Source: Candidatus Zixiibacteriota bacterium
Lineage (GTDB): Bacteria; Zixibacteria; MSB-5A5; GN15; FEB-12
Assembly: GCA_029860345.1 (NCBI GenBank)
Contig: JAOUBJ010000021.1
Coordinates: 1 to 52,137, forward strand
Reading direction: 5' to 3'
DNA length: 52,137 bases
A program made the translations under genes and the position numbers. The first letter of the stretch is position 1. The number at the start of each line of letters is the position of its first letter. Shown here piece by piece: positions 1 to 8,803 of the stretch. A model generated the notes under the pieces. It saw nothing but the letters and a program-made list of their open reading frames with translations, was not told the DNA's origin and did no database searches.

Positions 1-327
1 ATTCCGATGCGATCATTCAATAACAAAAGCAGTGCCGAGAGAATCATATATGGACTAATAGCTTACGTACTAAACAACCCAACGGATATGCCAAATACAG
101 AATTTACACAAAACCCTTGACAGTATGTCTTTCGTCCAACAAAGCAGTCAAGCTTGACAAGTTGCCGTCGATTCTATATCATAAGGATACAAGTATGCGC
201 GGAATATCGTGTCTGCATCGGCAACCGATTGCGACAGAAACAATTATCCGATGGGTGGGAAAGTGACCGAAACTTGGGACATTTGCAGTGTTCTATGGGT
301 AAAAGCAGCCTGACTGAGAGGACGAGG
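1..327. other. Left-edge noncoding stretch and leader of the first gene
   Basis: No gene is supported before position 328. An open frame runs from 154, but its first 58 residues are not signal-peptide-like and lack a ribosome binding site, so it is read as untranslated leader. The stretch holds a promoter-like sequence at 154-182 and, just before the gene, a purine-rich GAGAGGACGAGG ribosome binding site. Confidence 0.5.
154..182 (+). promoter_or_regulatory. Sigma70-like promoter, cohesin-like/dockerin gene
   Basis: TTGACA at 154-159 and TATCAT at 177-182 are separated by exactly 17 bases. The predicted transcription start near 189 would leave a leader of about 138 bases before the ATG at 328. 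The promoter is inferred from sequence alone. Confidence 0.5.
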
Positions 328-1266
328 ATGCCGGCATTTCACAAAGCCTCAGCCGCAAAAACGATACTGCTTTTGTTTATCGGCTCCCTCCTGCTGCCCG
401 GCGCATCGTCTGCCCAAACACCGCTGTTGGATCTTGAAGTAATCGATACGTTGGCCAGTTCCGGCGCCCAGAATGTACCCATCTCTGTCTACATGAATAA
501 CTATGAAGATACGGTGGCCGGGTACTCGTTTTGGCTCCTTCTCAGCCGACCTGATATTGCATCGTTCCAACTGACTTTCGATACAGTGGGGACTTTGTCT
601 TCAAGTTGGGAGCTGGTGCAGGTCAATCACCTGGGCGGACAACCGTTCAACATCAAAGTAGTAGCGGTGGCAAACTGGCCGCCTCCCCCCACCACGCCCG
701 GAATCGCTCCTCAGCAAGGCGGGCTTCCGCTTATCAAACTGCTCATTGACATTCAGGATATCCCGGATACGACCACCAACCGCACGGTGGACATTATTGT
801 CGCCCACGCCAACCTCTCGGAGTTTGCCTTCTCCGATCCGGGTGGTACGGTTATCGGAACGGTTCAGGATTCGGTGCTGGACACTGCCTATTTCGAGTGC
901 ACCTTTTGGCAGGATGAAACCACCTGCCTGGAATGGACAGAGGTAAACCCGGGGGCTCCCTATGATTCATCCGAGATATACTGGCGCACTTTCGCCGTCC
1001 TGGATACTACCCGGGTGCAGGTGCTCGACGGCTCCATAACCATCACCGGCGGCTATGCCTGCGGCAATATCAATAATGACCCCGAGGGAAACACTGACAT
1101 CTCCGACTTGGTTTACCTGGTCGACTGGATGTTCACCGGTGGACCTGAGCCGGTCGCTCTGATGTCGGCCGACTGTAACGGTGATGGTCTGAACGATATT
1201 TCTGATTTGGTCTGGCTGGTGGATTTCATGTTTACCGGTGGTCCAATGCCAATATGTGGAAAATGA
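328..1266 (+). CDS. Secreted cohesin-like protein with C-terminal dockerin-like repeats
   Basis: A 312-residue secreted protein. The ATG at 328 was chosen over upstream in-frame starts because it is followed at once by a signal peptide (hydrophobic core LLLFIGSLLL, cleavage near ASSA-Q) and preceded by GAGAGGACGAGG. Residues about 30-205 are beta-rich and read like a cohesin-type jelly-roll fold, with a motif of the 'nVPISVYMNN...AGYSFWLLL' kind. The last 65 residues carry two dockerin-type Ca-binding segments, each with D-I-S-D-L-V-x-L-V-D plus M-F-T-G-G-P. Such tails in related bacteria occur on exported proteins and probably bind calcium. The partner and substrate are unknown. The cohesin-like call is inference, while the signal peptide and dockerin-like tail are clear. 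Confidence 0.8.
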   Translation: MPAFHKASAAKTILLLFIGSLLLPGASSAQTPLLDLEVIDTLASSGAQNVPISVYMNNYEDTVAGYSFWLLLSRPDIASFQLTFDTVGTLSSSWELVQVNHLGGQPFNIKVVAVANWPPPPTTPGIAPQQGGLPLIKLLIDIQDIPDTTTNRTVDIIVAHANLSEFAFSDPGGTVIGTVQDSVLDTAYFECTFWQDETTCLEWTEVNPGAPYDSSEIYWRTFAVLDTTRVQVLDGSITITGGYACGNINNDPEGNTDISDLVYLVDWMFTGGPEPVALMSADCNGDGLNDISDLVWLVDFMFTGGPMPICGK

Positions 1267-1371
1267 ACGAACGGATTACGACATAGTTGTAAAGTGCCTG
1301 ACTTATTGGTGCAACCATTGCAAAAGACATGTTTGAACGCGGTGAAAGACGGCCTTTGAACCCGTTTTCGA

Positions 1372-1400
1372 TTGACAAATCCTATGCTGTTGAGTATCTT
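1372..1400 (+). promoter_or_regulatory. Sigma70-like promoter, SBBP propeller gene
   Basis: TTGACA at 1372-1377 and TATCTT at 1395-1400 have 17 bases between them. The predicted start near 1407 gives a 30-base leader with no obvious Shine-Dalgarno before the ATG at 1437. It is one of the best -35/-10 matches in the window. Confidence 0.6.
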
Positions 1401-1436
1401 AGCTATGTCTGCAAATAAGCCTGGCTACGAAATGCG

Positions 1437-4400
1437 ATGACACTGCTTCCGAGGAATCTGGTGAGGCGAGCAATTTATTTCGCGGCCGCCGGGCTGGCCA
1501 TTTTGGCTGTTTTTGGGGGAGTGGCCTTGGAGCATCCAAGCGCCATGGATCAACCCAACCCCGGTGACGTGGATATTCATAACCTATCGGACTGCGGATT
1601 ACAATTCACCGCGAATCATGGTCAGTATCATGACCAGGTGTTGTATCGTGCCGATGCCGGCGGGGCTGTTATCTGGCTGACGCAGAACGACGTGTTCTAC
1701 CATTTCACCAGGCTGGTTCCCACTGCCGACACGGCCGAACTACCTCTGGAATCCGGGCGCCAAAGTTCTGAACGATCCGACCGTCTCGCTTCTCTGGTAG
1801 TCAGAATGAGCTTGCTTGGTGCGCAGAGCGGCGGTAATGTCGGTGGTCAGGTGGCGCTTGGCTCGTTCACCAACTACTTTTTCGGCGATGATCCCCAAGG
1901 CTGGCGGACAAATGTACCCAACTACCGAGAGGTTGTCTACCAACAGGTTTATCCCGGGATTGACCTGAAATTCAAAGGTAGTTTTGCCCACCTTGAGTAC
2001 GACTTCATAGTGTCTCCATTGGCCGATCCCAGCCAGATCAAGGTGCAGTATCACGGAGTCGACTCGCTGAGTATCGACGGCTCGGGTGATTTGATTGTCA
2101 GCACCGCATTCGGTCAATTGCGGGAAACGAGACCGTTTACATACCAACTTGACGGTGAAGACCAGGCTAGTCTTGAGGTAGACTACGTCCTATTGAGCGA
2201 CAACAGTTTCGGGTTTGACCTGGGTCCCGGATATGACTCTACCCTCCCTTTGGTTATCGATCCTGTTTTGTCCTATTCCGGATTCGTAGGTGGTGGCGCC
2301 AACGACTATGGGCGCGGCACGGCCATCGACACTTTCGGTTGTGCCTATCTCGTAGGTTATACCAACTCGCTTGACTTTCCATTGGCCGCGGCTATAGACA
2401 GCACCTACAACGATACCACGCCGTCGGCTCATGACGTATTCGTTCTCAAACTGGCCACCACAGGAGACTCGCTGATTTACAGCACCTACCTCGGTGGCGC
2501 CGAAGCAGATGATCGCGGCTTTGGAATCGACGTGAACGGCCAGGGCGAGGCATACATTACCGGCGTGACTAAGTCCGGTGACTTCCCGACGGCCAACGCC
2601 GCTCAGGCTGCTAACGCCGGGGGGCAGGACGCATTTCTGGCAAAACTGTCCTCGACCGGCGATGCCTTGCTCTACTCCACTTTCCTGGGCGGAAGCCTGG
2701 ATGACGTCGGTTCCGGCGTGGCGGTCGACGAGTCCGACCGCGCTTTCATTGTCGGCAACACCGGGTCGGACGATTTCAACCTTTCCTCCACACCTCTTGA
2801 TGATGCTCTTGACGGCTTGCAGGACGCTTTCATGGCACGGTTCAACCCCACCGGCGCAATCGAAGTCAGCACCTATCTGGGCGGCACGGTCAGTGACTAC
2901 GGTGTCGGTGTGGCCATCAGCCCCGACTCGGCCGCCACGATCACCGGCTATACATCATCCGGTGACTTCCCGACGGTCAACGCCTATGACTCCGTTTATA
3001 ACAGCGGGACGACTTTTGGCGATGTCTTTGTCGCACGGTTTGACACCACCGGCAACAGTCTGATCTACAGCACCTACCTGGGCGGCACCAGCGACGATCT
3101 GGCCTTGGCCCTGGCCGTCGATCAACTTGGCAGCGCCTACATTACCGGCTACACATTGTCCTCCAACTTTCCCGTCCTCAATGCCTACGACTCAGTATTT
3201 CAAGGGTACTTGATGGTCTTCATCACCAAGCTGGGTCCTGCCGGTGATTCGATGGCCTTCAGCACCTTTTTGGGCGGATGGAATGCCGACTTCGGCACTT
3301 CGATTGCCGTGGATCAGAACGAGGAGGTCTATGTAACCGGCGCCACCAATTCTCAGAACTTCCCCACAGTGGAAGCTTTCGACCCCACCTACGGTGCCGG
3401 CTATGACGGCTTTATAGCCGCCTTGAGCGACGACGGCGACTCTTTGATATACTGCACTTTTCTTGGAGGCATTGGCGGGGATGATTTCCCTTATGGCATC
3501 CGTGTCGACACCGGACTGAATGCATACGTCGGCGGCTATACCGGGTCGGTGGACTTCCCCACCCTCGATCCGTTTCAAGACTCACTTTCCGGCGGCTTTG
3601 ATGCTTTCGTCACCAAACTGGCCCGGATCGAATATGTCTGCATCGATTCCGACGGCGATGAGTTCGGCGATCCAGGACATCCCGAGAACCATTGCCCCGA
3701 TGACAACTGTCCCAGTATCTTTAATCCCGACCAGGAGGACCTTGATGGGGACCTGGTAGGTGATTCGTGTGACAACTGTTTCGATATCTCCAACCCGGCC
3801 CAGACCGACACCGACCTGGATGGCATTGGCGATCCATGCGACACATGTACCGATTCCGACGGTGATGGTTTCGGAGATCTTGGTTTTCCGGGCAATACCT
3901 GCGCCGCTGACAACTGCCCGACCATCTATAATCCCGACCAAGAAGATGCCGACGGCGATGGTATCGGTGACAGTTGTGATGTGTGCACCGATATCGATGG
4001 CGACGGCGCAGGCGATCTCGGCTATCCGGCCAACACCTGCCCTCCGGACAACTGTCCGGACGTCTACAATCCCGCCCAGGTCGATTTCGATGGGGATGGA
4101 TTTGGCGATTCCTGCGACAACTGTCTGCCCATTTTTAATCCGGCGCAGGAGGACACGGACGAAGATTTGGTTGGAGACTCTTGTGATACCTGCACGGATA
4201 CCGACGATGACGGTTTCGGTGATCCGGGTTTCCCGGCCAACACCTGTGGTCTGGACAATTGCCCGCTGGTCTACAACCCCAGCCAGTCAGACGCCGACAG
4301 CAACGGCGTGGGCGATGCGTGCGATGCCGGATGCTGTGTGACACCGCTGAGGGGCAATATCGACTTCGACGTAGGAGATGTTATCGACATATCCGACCTG

Positions 4401-4571
4401 GTCTATCTGGTAGCTTATTTCTTCCAGGGTGGTCCCCAGCCGCCTTGTGCGGAAGAGGGAAATGTCGATGGTGATGTCGGTGAGACCCTTGATATTGCCG
4501 ACATGGTCCACCTGGTTGACTATATGTTCAATGGCGGACTTCCCCCCGGCAACTGTCCCGCCGCCCCTTGA
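1437..4571 (+). CDS. SBBP-repeat beta-propeller protein with TSP3-like and dockerin-like repeats
   Basis: A 1044-residue exported protein. A hydrophobic leader (RRAIYFAAAGLAILAVFGG) is followed by an N-terminal domain (about residues 50-275, 'FTANHGQYHDQVLYRAD...') that usually precedes SBBP propellers. Seven or more SBBP repeats follow to about residue 725, each with a Y-S-T-Y-L-G-G strand, a G-x-A-V-D segment and a T-G-Y-T-x-S-x-D-F-P turn. Residues about 730-960 hold thrombospondin type-3-like Ca loops (D-x-D-x-D-G-x-G-D plus D-N-C-P). The C-terminus has a dockerin-like doublet (DISDLVYLVAYFFQGG and DIADMVHLVDYMFNGG). Only this ATG fits, because an in-frame stop lies at 1416. No ribosome binding site is visible. 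It is probably a surface adhesion or structural protein. The domain calls are strong and the function is unknown. Confidence 0.9.
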   Translation: MTLLPRNLVRRAIYFAAAGLAILAVFGGVALEHPSAMDQPNPGDVDIHNLSDCGLQFTANHGQYHDQVLYRADAGGAVIWLTQNDVFYHFTRLVPTADTAELPLESGRQSSERSDRLASLVVRMSLLGAQSGGNVGGQVALGSFTNYFFGDDPQGWRTNVPNYREVVYQQVYPGIDLKFKGSFAHLEYDFIVSPLADPSQIKVQYHGVDSLSIDGSGDLIVSTAFGQLRETRPFTYQLDGEDQASLEVDYVLLSDNSFGFDLGPGYDSTLPLVIDPVLSYSGFVGGGANDYGRGTAIDTFGCAYLVGYTNSLDFPLAAAIDSTYNDTTPSAHDVFVLKLATTGDSLIYSTYLGGAEADDRGFGIDVNGQGEAYITGVTKSGDFPTANAAQAANAGGQDAFLAKLSSTGDALLYSTFLGGSLDDVGSGVAVDESDRAFIVGNTGSDDFNLSSTPLDDALDGLQDAFMARFNPTGAIEVSTYLGGTVSDYGVGVAISPDSAATITGYTSSGDFPTVNAYDSVYNSGTTFGDVFVARFDTTGNSLIYSTYLGGTSDDLALALAVDQLGSAYITGYTLSSNFPVLNAYDSVFQGYLMVFITKLGPAGDSMAFSTFLGGWNADFGTSIAVDQNEEVYVTGATNSQNFPTVEAFDPTYGAGYDGFIAALSDDGDSLIYCTFLGGIGGDDFPYGIRVDTGLNAYVGGYTGSVDFPTLDPFQDSLSGGFDAFVTKLARIEYVCIDSDGDEFGDPGHPENHCPDDNCPSIFNPDQEDLDGDLVGDSCDNCFDISNPAQTDTDLDGIGDPCDTCTDSDGDGFGDLGFPGNTCAADNCPTIYNPDQEDADGDGIGDSCDVCTDIDGDGAGDLGYPANTCPPDNCPDVYNPAQVDFDGDGFGDSCDNCLPIFNPAQEDTDEDLVGDSCDTCTDTDDDGFGDPGFPANTCGLDNCPLVYNPSQSDADSNGVGDACDAGCCVTPLRGNIDFDVGDVIDISDLVYLVAYFFQGGPQPPCAEEGNVDGDVGETLDIADMVHLVDYMFNGGLPPGNCPAAP

Positions 4572-4914
4572 GCGGCGGCGCCTTTCAACGCGAGCCTCTA
4601 CAAAAAACTCCCCATATTCGCAGGCCGGAGCCGCTTCTGGTTTTGCCGCCGGAACCGCAGGGTCACACCCACCTCTGGTGTGCAGGACCCTGCTGAACCT
4701 GCAAGGTGGAACCGCCAATCCGCCCGCGGTGAACACACTGCAAGACTGTTGACAAACGCCCGTATCTAATGTGGTGTAGGGCGACCCCGCCCGACACCTG
4801 CCGTTTCACCCACTGACTGTCAGGCGAGTCGCCTGACAGCACCGAACGCCCAACTCCGGGTGCAGGACCCTGCGAAACCTCTACAAAAAACAGATCCTTC
4901 CCGCCAGTGGGGAC
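4572..4914. other. Gene-free spacer with hairpin repeats
   Basis: This 343-base spacer shows no convincing gene. It contains a duplicated phrase (GTGCAGGACCCTGC-like at about 4680 and 4860), two A6 tracts in 'CTACAAAAAAC' contexts, and the composite hairpin pair at 4774-4839 that recurs at 11034-11098 and, inverted, at 33969-34105. No classical terminator with a T tract was found. Confidence 0.6.
4774..4839 (+). repeat. Composite intergenic hairpin pair, copy 1
   Basis: There are two adjacent palindromes. GTGTAGGGCG/CGCCCGACAC at 4774-4797 has one mismatch. CTGTCAGGCGA-G-TCGCCTGACAG at 4817-4839 is perfect, with 11-base arms. The same ordered pair occurs at 11034-11098 and inverted at 33969-34105, which marks it as a dispersed repeat and not a local terminator. 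Confidence 0.8.
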
Positions 4915-4944
4915 TTGTCGATCCAACCTGATCCGAGCTATATT
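4915..4944 (+). promoter_or_regulatory. Possible promoter giving a leaderless mRNA
   Basis: TTGTCG at 4915-4920 and TATATT at 4939-4944 are 18 bases apart. The expected transcription start falls at or next to the ATG at 4951, and no Shine-Dalgarno precedes that ATG, so a leaderless message is suggested. The alternative is a TTG start at 4915 inside this same element. Confidence 0.4.
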
Positions 4945-4950
4945 CCGGCT

Positions 4951-5460
4951 ATGACCGATGCTCCACCAACCAAAGAAAACTATGCGCTCTCAAAGTGCTG
5001 TTCGCCAAAGCCGGATTGCGAAATAGTCGGATACTACAGCCACGATGGAAAGTTGCTGAAAGTCCATCGGGCGGATTGCGACAATTTGCAAAAGGCCGAT
5101 CAAACGCGATTGGTCTCTCTGGCCTGGCCGGAAATCCTGGCCGAAAAACCGTTCACACCAGAAGACGACTACCGTGATCTGGACGAGCTGGACTTCCGCA
5201 TCCTGGCCCACCACGACCAATACGGGGTCGACTACTCGCTGGCCATGGCTCGTCTGGTGGGTGTCGACAAGCAAACGGTTTTCGAACGCCATCGCAAACT
5301 GCGCGGCATGAAACTGCTGAAACGAGTGGAGCCGGTGATGATCCAGTATCGCAAGGGCGTGGTCGACAATAAGTGGATCAAACACCGCAATCACACCTAC
5401 TACGATCTGACCGCCAAAGGGAATAAGTACCTCGGCTATTGGGGAAGACATCAAAGCTGA
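4951..5460 (+). CDS. RelA/SpoT-type CC (RIS) domain fused to a winged-helix DNA-binding domain
   Basis: A 169-residue cytoplasmic protein. Residues 14-60 match the cysteine-rich ribosome-intersubunit (RIS, also CC or zinc-finger) domain found near the C-terminus of RelA/SpoT: C16-C17-x-P-x-P, E-I-V-G-Y, V-H39-R-x-D-C43-x-N. Cys16, Cys17, His39 and Cys43 correspond to the conserved C-C-H-C set of that domain. No hydrolase, synthetase, TGS or ACT domain is present. Residues about 75-165 look like a winged helix: 'LDELDFRILAHHDQYG' as helix 1, 'LARLVGVDKQTVFERHRKLRG' style recognition helices, and a basic wing ending 'YYDLTAKGNKYL'. It could be a regulator that senses a ligand or the ribosome, but that is inference. 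The start may instead be the TTG at 4915, which would add 12 residues. Confidence 0.75.
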   Translation: MTDAPPTKENYALSKCCSPKPDCEIVGYYSHDGKLLKVHRADCDNLQKADQTRLVSLAWPEILAEKPFTPEDDYRDLDELDFRILAHHDQYGVDYSLAMARLVGVDKQTVFERHRKLRGMKLLKRVEPVMIQYRKGVVDNKWIKHRNHTYYDLTAKGNKYLGYWGRHQS

Positions 5461-5543
5461 TCAGGCCGACCTGTCCGGTGCCTCACCGACTGGCAGGGTG
5501 GGTCGGTCTTCGCCTGTGCGCCGCGGCGTGGACCCGCCGATTC

Positions 5544-5570
5544 GTCAGGACCACAATGGTTCTGACCTAC
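5544..5570. repeat. GTCAGGACC...GACCTAC hairpin repeat
   Basis: GTCAGGACC, a five-base loop (ACAAT) and GGTTCTGAC form a nine-base stem with one wobble, followed by CTAC. It is a single copy of the GTAGGTC/GACCTAC family that also occurs at 8724-8779, 13967-14189, 15841-15868, 17570-17597 and 51827-51898. Confidence 0.7.
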
Positions 5571-5734
5571 GAAGACTGACTTTTCAGTGAACAAAGAGTG
5601 GATTCCGACGTTTACTATCTCATGTGACCCGAATAGATTCGCTTGCGAATTCGCGGCGGGATCGGCTTATTGGGCGGATGTGAAATAGAGAGTAGTTTCG
5701 AGTATATGATACCTGGTCCTCTAAAGGAGAGTTT

Positions 5735-8434
5735 ATGCAGTTGAGGAGAATCTTCGAGATCACGCTGGTCGCAATTACGCTCCTGGCGTTCGTCGGCAAT
5801 GTCGATGCCAAGCGCCGCGTGCGAACTTTCGGTGACAAAGAGAAGTCATCGGAAACGACCAAGAATAAGAAAGACACCAAGAAGACAGACGAAAAACCGT
5901 TTGCCGAGATGATCAAAGACAAGGTGGCTATTGAGGGTCTGTTCACGTTCTATCATGACACGATCGACAACAGTTACCTGATGGCTGTCAAGCCGGAACA
6001 GTTTGGCCCCATCTATCTGCTGGGACTTACCCGTTCGGCATCGGAAGGCGCCTATTTTGACAATGGCACAATGTCGAGCACTTTTCCCTTTTTCTTCAAG
6101 CGCGTCGGCAAAAAAATCATGCTGATGGAAAAGAACCTTCGTTTTCGAGCCGATGAAAGTTCACCACTTAAACGAGCCCTGGACAGAGCCGTTTCCGACC
6201 ATCTGCGGTCATCGACCACGGTTGCTTCCAAACCGGATGACTCGACCGGCGCTATCTTAGTAAAACCGGCGGAGTTTTTCCTCAAAGACATCACCAATAT
6301 CGGGTATTACATGAATCGGGGACTTAAGACAGGTCTGAGTTTCGACAAAGGAAACAGCTATTTCGAGACAGTGAAGGGTTTCCCCGAGAATACCGAGATC
6401 GATGTGCGGTTGCACTTCAAGACCAGCAAACCGATCTCGGCGTCAACTATGCAGAATCCGTACAGCATGTTCCACGTCTATCATTATTCGCTGTCGTCAC
6501 TGCCGGAAACCGATTATATGCCTCGTCTGGCCGATGACCGCATCGGCCACTTCCAAACCATCTATCAGGACTACACCAACCTCGACGAAGAGACACCTTA
6601 CGTTCGCTATGTCGAGCGCTGGCACCTCAAGAAAAAAGACCCCACCGCCGCTCTCTCTGAGCCGGTGGAACCGATTGTATTTTGGGTAGAGAACACTGTT
6701 CCCGAAGAGTACCGACCGGCAGTGGTGGATGCGATTGAATTCTGGAATCCAGCCTTTGAAAAGATCGGTTTCAAGAACGCACTGGTGGCCAAACAGATGC
6801 CGGACACGGCCGACTGGGACCCCGCCGACACTCGCTATAATGTCGTTCGCTGGATGATCATTCCCGGTGGTTCCTATGCCGTCGGTCCCAGCCGCGCCAA
6901 TCCGTTTACCGGACAAATCTATGATGCCGACATCAGGTTCTCTTCGGACTGGGTGCGCTACATGTACAATCGGATGGAGTATTTCATCGATCCGGTTTCG
7001 TTTGATGGTTCCACACCCGGAGAGACCGGATTCGACGAGGTTGCACCGGAGCTTGAGGGTATTAACAACTATCGCATGTGCAACTACGGCGCCGAGGCGG
7101 CCAAAGAGGCGGCCTTTGCGTCTGCTTATCTCAGTGTAGCGACGGACGACCTGGCCGACAAGGATGAGGCGATCAAGAAGTACGTGCGCACCTACATCAC
7201 AGAGATTCTCGCCCATGAAGTAGGCCACACTCTGGGACTCAGGCACAATTTCAAAGCGTCCAGTGTCTACACCCTGGATCAGATCAACGATACGGAGTTT
7301 GCACGTGAGCACGGCACCATCTGTTCGATAATGGACTACGGTCCGCCCAACATCGCCGGGCCGGGTCGTGTACAGGGTGATTTCTACTCGACAATACCGG
7401 GCGCCTACGACGACTGGATGGTTGAATATGCTTATTCGGAATTCGATGCCGCCACGCCGAAGGAAGAACTTCCCATGCTGGCCGTGATAGCCGGTAAAGC
7501 CGCCAAACCGGAATTGGCCTATGGCACCGATGAAGATGCTTTTGGCTGGAGTACGCGTTCGGTGGACCCCTATTGTAACCTGCATGATGCCGGTAACGAC
7601 CCGCTTGGTTTCGCTCTGCACCGGATAAGTCTTACTCGTGAACTCTGGCACAACAGTATACCGACCTTTGAAAAACCCGGCGCGCGCTACCAAAAACTGT
7701 ACGGCGCCTTCCTGGCCGGATGGCGTTCCTACGGCGAGCTGGCCTTGATCGCACCCAAGTATGTGGGCGGCATAACGCGTAACAATCTCCACGTCGGCGA
7801 TGCACCCGGCAAGCCGCCGTTTGAAGTTGTCCCGGCTTCCGACCAGCGGCGAGCGGTGGCCGCGTTGCGCGATCATTTGTTTGCGGCCAATGTATTCGAT
7901 CTGCCCGATGGACTTTTGAACAAACTGCAGCCGGAGCGTTTCCCGGACTTTGCCTTCTCTGTGTATGGAAGATCGGTGGACTATCCTTTCCATCAGCGGG
8001 TGCTGGCGGCTCAGAACACAGCCCTGGCCAGATTGTACAGCTCGGCCGTCATCGGACGGCTGTTGAACAACGTCGACCGGTTCGGCGCCGACGAGGACAA
8101 GTACACCATGCATGACATGTTCACCGAGGTGCGTCGAGCTATCTGGAGTGAGGTCACGGGGCCTGCAAACGTCAACAGTTTCCGACGTCAGTTACAGCTT
8201 GCCCATCTCACCCGGATCATCGGTATATATTTGAGCCTGCCATCGCAGTATCCGTCGGATGCGCGCACCCTGGCCGCCAACGACCTGGATATTCTCAGTA
8301 GAGCGGCGCGAAGCGCGGCCGGTGCCGGCAACCTCAATGCTATGTCTCGGGCGCACTACAAAGAGGTGGTTCGCCAGATCGAAGCGGCCAGCAACGCCAG
8401 CCATTACTACGGTTCGAGTGTGATAAGGCGGTAG
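5735..8434 (+). CDS. Secreted zinc metalloprotease (DUF5117/DUF4953 family)
   Basis: An 899-residue exported protease. A signal peptide (ITLVAITLLAFVGNVDA) is followed by a Lys-rich linker. The catalytic motif is H494-E-V-G-H498-T-L-G-L-R-H504, a met-zincin HExxHxxGxxH. A met-turn-like C-S-I-M-D-Y follows about 47 residues later. The region before it ('NTVPEEYRPAVVDAIEFWNPAFEKIGF') and the long C-terminal helical part are typical of the family of large secreted zinc proteases annotated DUF5117 and DUF4953 in FCB bacteria. The start is well supported by AAAGGAG about seven bases before the ATG. A weak TTGGGC-N17-TAGTTT promoter lies at 5670-5698. It probably degrades peptides in the periplasm or outside the cell. 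The natural substrate cannot be read from the sequence. Confidence 0.92.
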   Translation: MQLRRIFEITLVAITLLAFVGNVDAKRRVRTFGDKEKSSETTKNKKDTKKTDEKPFAEMIKDKVAIEGLFTFYHDTIDNSYLMAVKPEQFGPIYLLGLTRSASEGAYFDNGTMSSTFPFFFKRVGKKIMLMEKNLRFRADESSPLKRALDRAVSDHLRSSTTVASKPDDSTGAILVKPAEFFLKDITNIGYYMNRGLKTGLSFDKGNSYFETVKGFPENTEIDVRLHFKTSKPISASTMQNPYSMFHVYHYSLSSLPETDYMPRLADDRIGHFQTIYQDYTNLDEETPYVRYVERWHLKKKDPTAALSEPVEPIVFWVENTVPEEYRPAVVDAIEFWNPAFEKIGFKNALVAKQMPDTADWDPADTRYNVVRWMIIPGGSYAVGPSRANPFTGQIYDADIRFSSDWVRYMYNRMEYFIDPVSFDGSTPGETGFDEVAPELEGINNYRMCNYGAEAAKEAAFASAYLSVATDDLADKDEAIKKYVRTYITEILAHEVGHTLGLRHNFKASSVYTLDQINDTEFAREHGTICSIMDYGPPNIAGPGRVQGDFYSTIPGAYDDWMVEYAYSEFDAATPKEELPMLAVIAGKAAKPELAYGTDEDAFGWSTRSVDPYCNLHDAGNDPLGFALHRISLTRELWHNSIPTFEKPGARYQKLYGAFLAGWRSYGELALIAPKYVGGITRNNLHVGDAPGKPPFEVVPASDQRRAVAALRDHLFAANVFDLPDGLLNKLQPERFPDFAFSVYGRSVDYPFHQRVLAAQNTALARLYSSAVIGRLLNNVDRFGADEDKYTMHDMFTEVRRAIWSEVTGPANVNSFRRQLQLAHLTRIIGIYLSLPSQYPSDARTLAANDLDILSRAARSAAGAGNLNAMSRAHYKEVVRQIEAASNASHYYGSSVIRR

Positions 8435-8503
8435 TGCTATGGTCGTGCATCAGTCAGTTCCGGCACGCTGCAGTTCGGTGGATTAGGCGCGCAAAGCGCG
8501 AGA

Positions 8504-8586
8504 GACACGGCTTGGCCGTGTCATGCCGGACCTGATCCGGCATCCAGTTCAGGTTTCGAAGACTGGATACTGGCCTTCGCCAGTAT
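8504..8586. repeat. Three consecutive perfect short hairpins
   Basis: GACACGGC-TTG-GCCGTGTC (8504-8522), ATGCCGGA-CCTGA-TCCGGCAT (8523-8543) and ATACTGGC-CTTC-GCCAGTAT (8567-8586) each have perfect eight-base arms. The third recurs in altered form near 14010-14040 (GGATACTGGTCTTCGCC). The second resembles the CCGGGTC-AGGCCCGG elements at 13921-13942 and 17705-17726. Confidence 0.75.
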
Positions 8587-8723
8587 GACAAAGGACGAAC
8601 AGTCTTGTGGTCTTGCAGGGCAGAACCGCTTCTGGTTCTGCCTTCTTTTATGGTGTTGCGCTGGGTCCTTTCCCGCTGAAGGCGGGATGAGACCCTGCGC
8701 GTTCTGTGGTCAGCATCCAGTAG

Positions 8724-8779
8724 GTCGGGACCTTTATGGTCCCGACATCAGCGTCAGGACCGCAAGGGTTCTGACCTAC
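8724..8779. repeat. Double GTAGGTC/GACCTAC hairpin element
   Basis: GTCGGGACC-TTTAT-GGTCCCGAC (8724-8746, perfect nine-base arms) is followed by GTCAGGACC-GCAAG-GGTTCTGAC (8753-8775, one wobble). The outer ends TAGGTC and GACCTAC are themselves complementary, so a nested cruciform is possible. Confidence 0.75.
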
Positions 8780-8803
8780 AATTGCAGCATCGTGATGTAG
8801 TTG

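Larger units (their letters stand above)
8435..8803. other. Repeat-filled spacer between convergent genes
   Basis: This 369-base stretch has no supported gene. A 71-residue frame at 8585-8800 is composed almost wholly of repeat sequence. It holds five perfect or near-perfect hairpins (8504-8522, 8523-8543, 8567-8586, 8724-8746, 8753-8775). Any of them may serve as a bidirectional terminator between the converging protease and LOG genes, but none is followed by a clear T tract. Confidence 0.6.

Noticed and set aside
154-327. N-terminal extension of the first gene
   Set aside because: No ribosome binding site, and the signal peptide begins only at the ATG at 328. A promoter-like sequence overlaps the extension.
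6497-8113. Long antisense frame of 538 codons opposite the metalloprotease
   Set aside because: The sense strand encodes a protein with signal peptide and catalytic motif, and the antisense frame has no recognisable motif.
8585-8800. A 71-residue plus-strand frame
   Set aside because: It is made up almost entirely of hairpin repeats and has no ribosome binding site or family resemblance.
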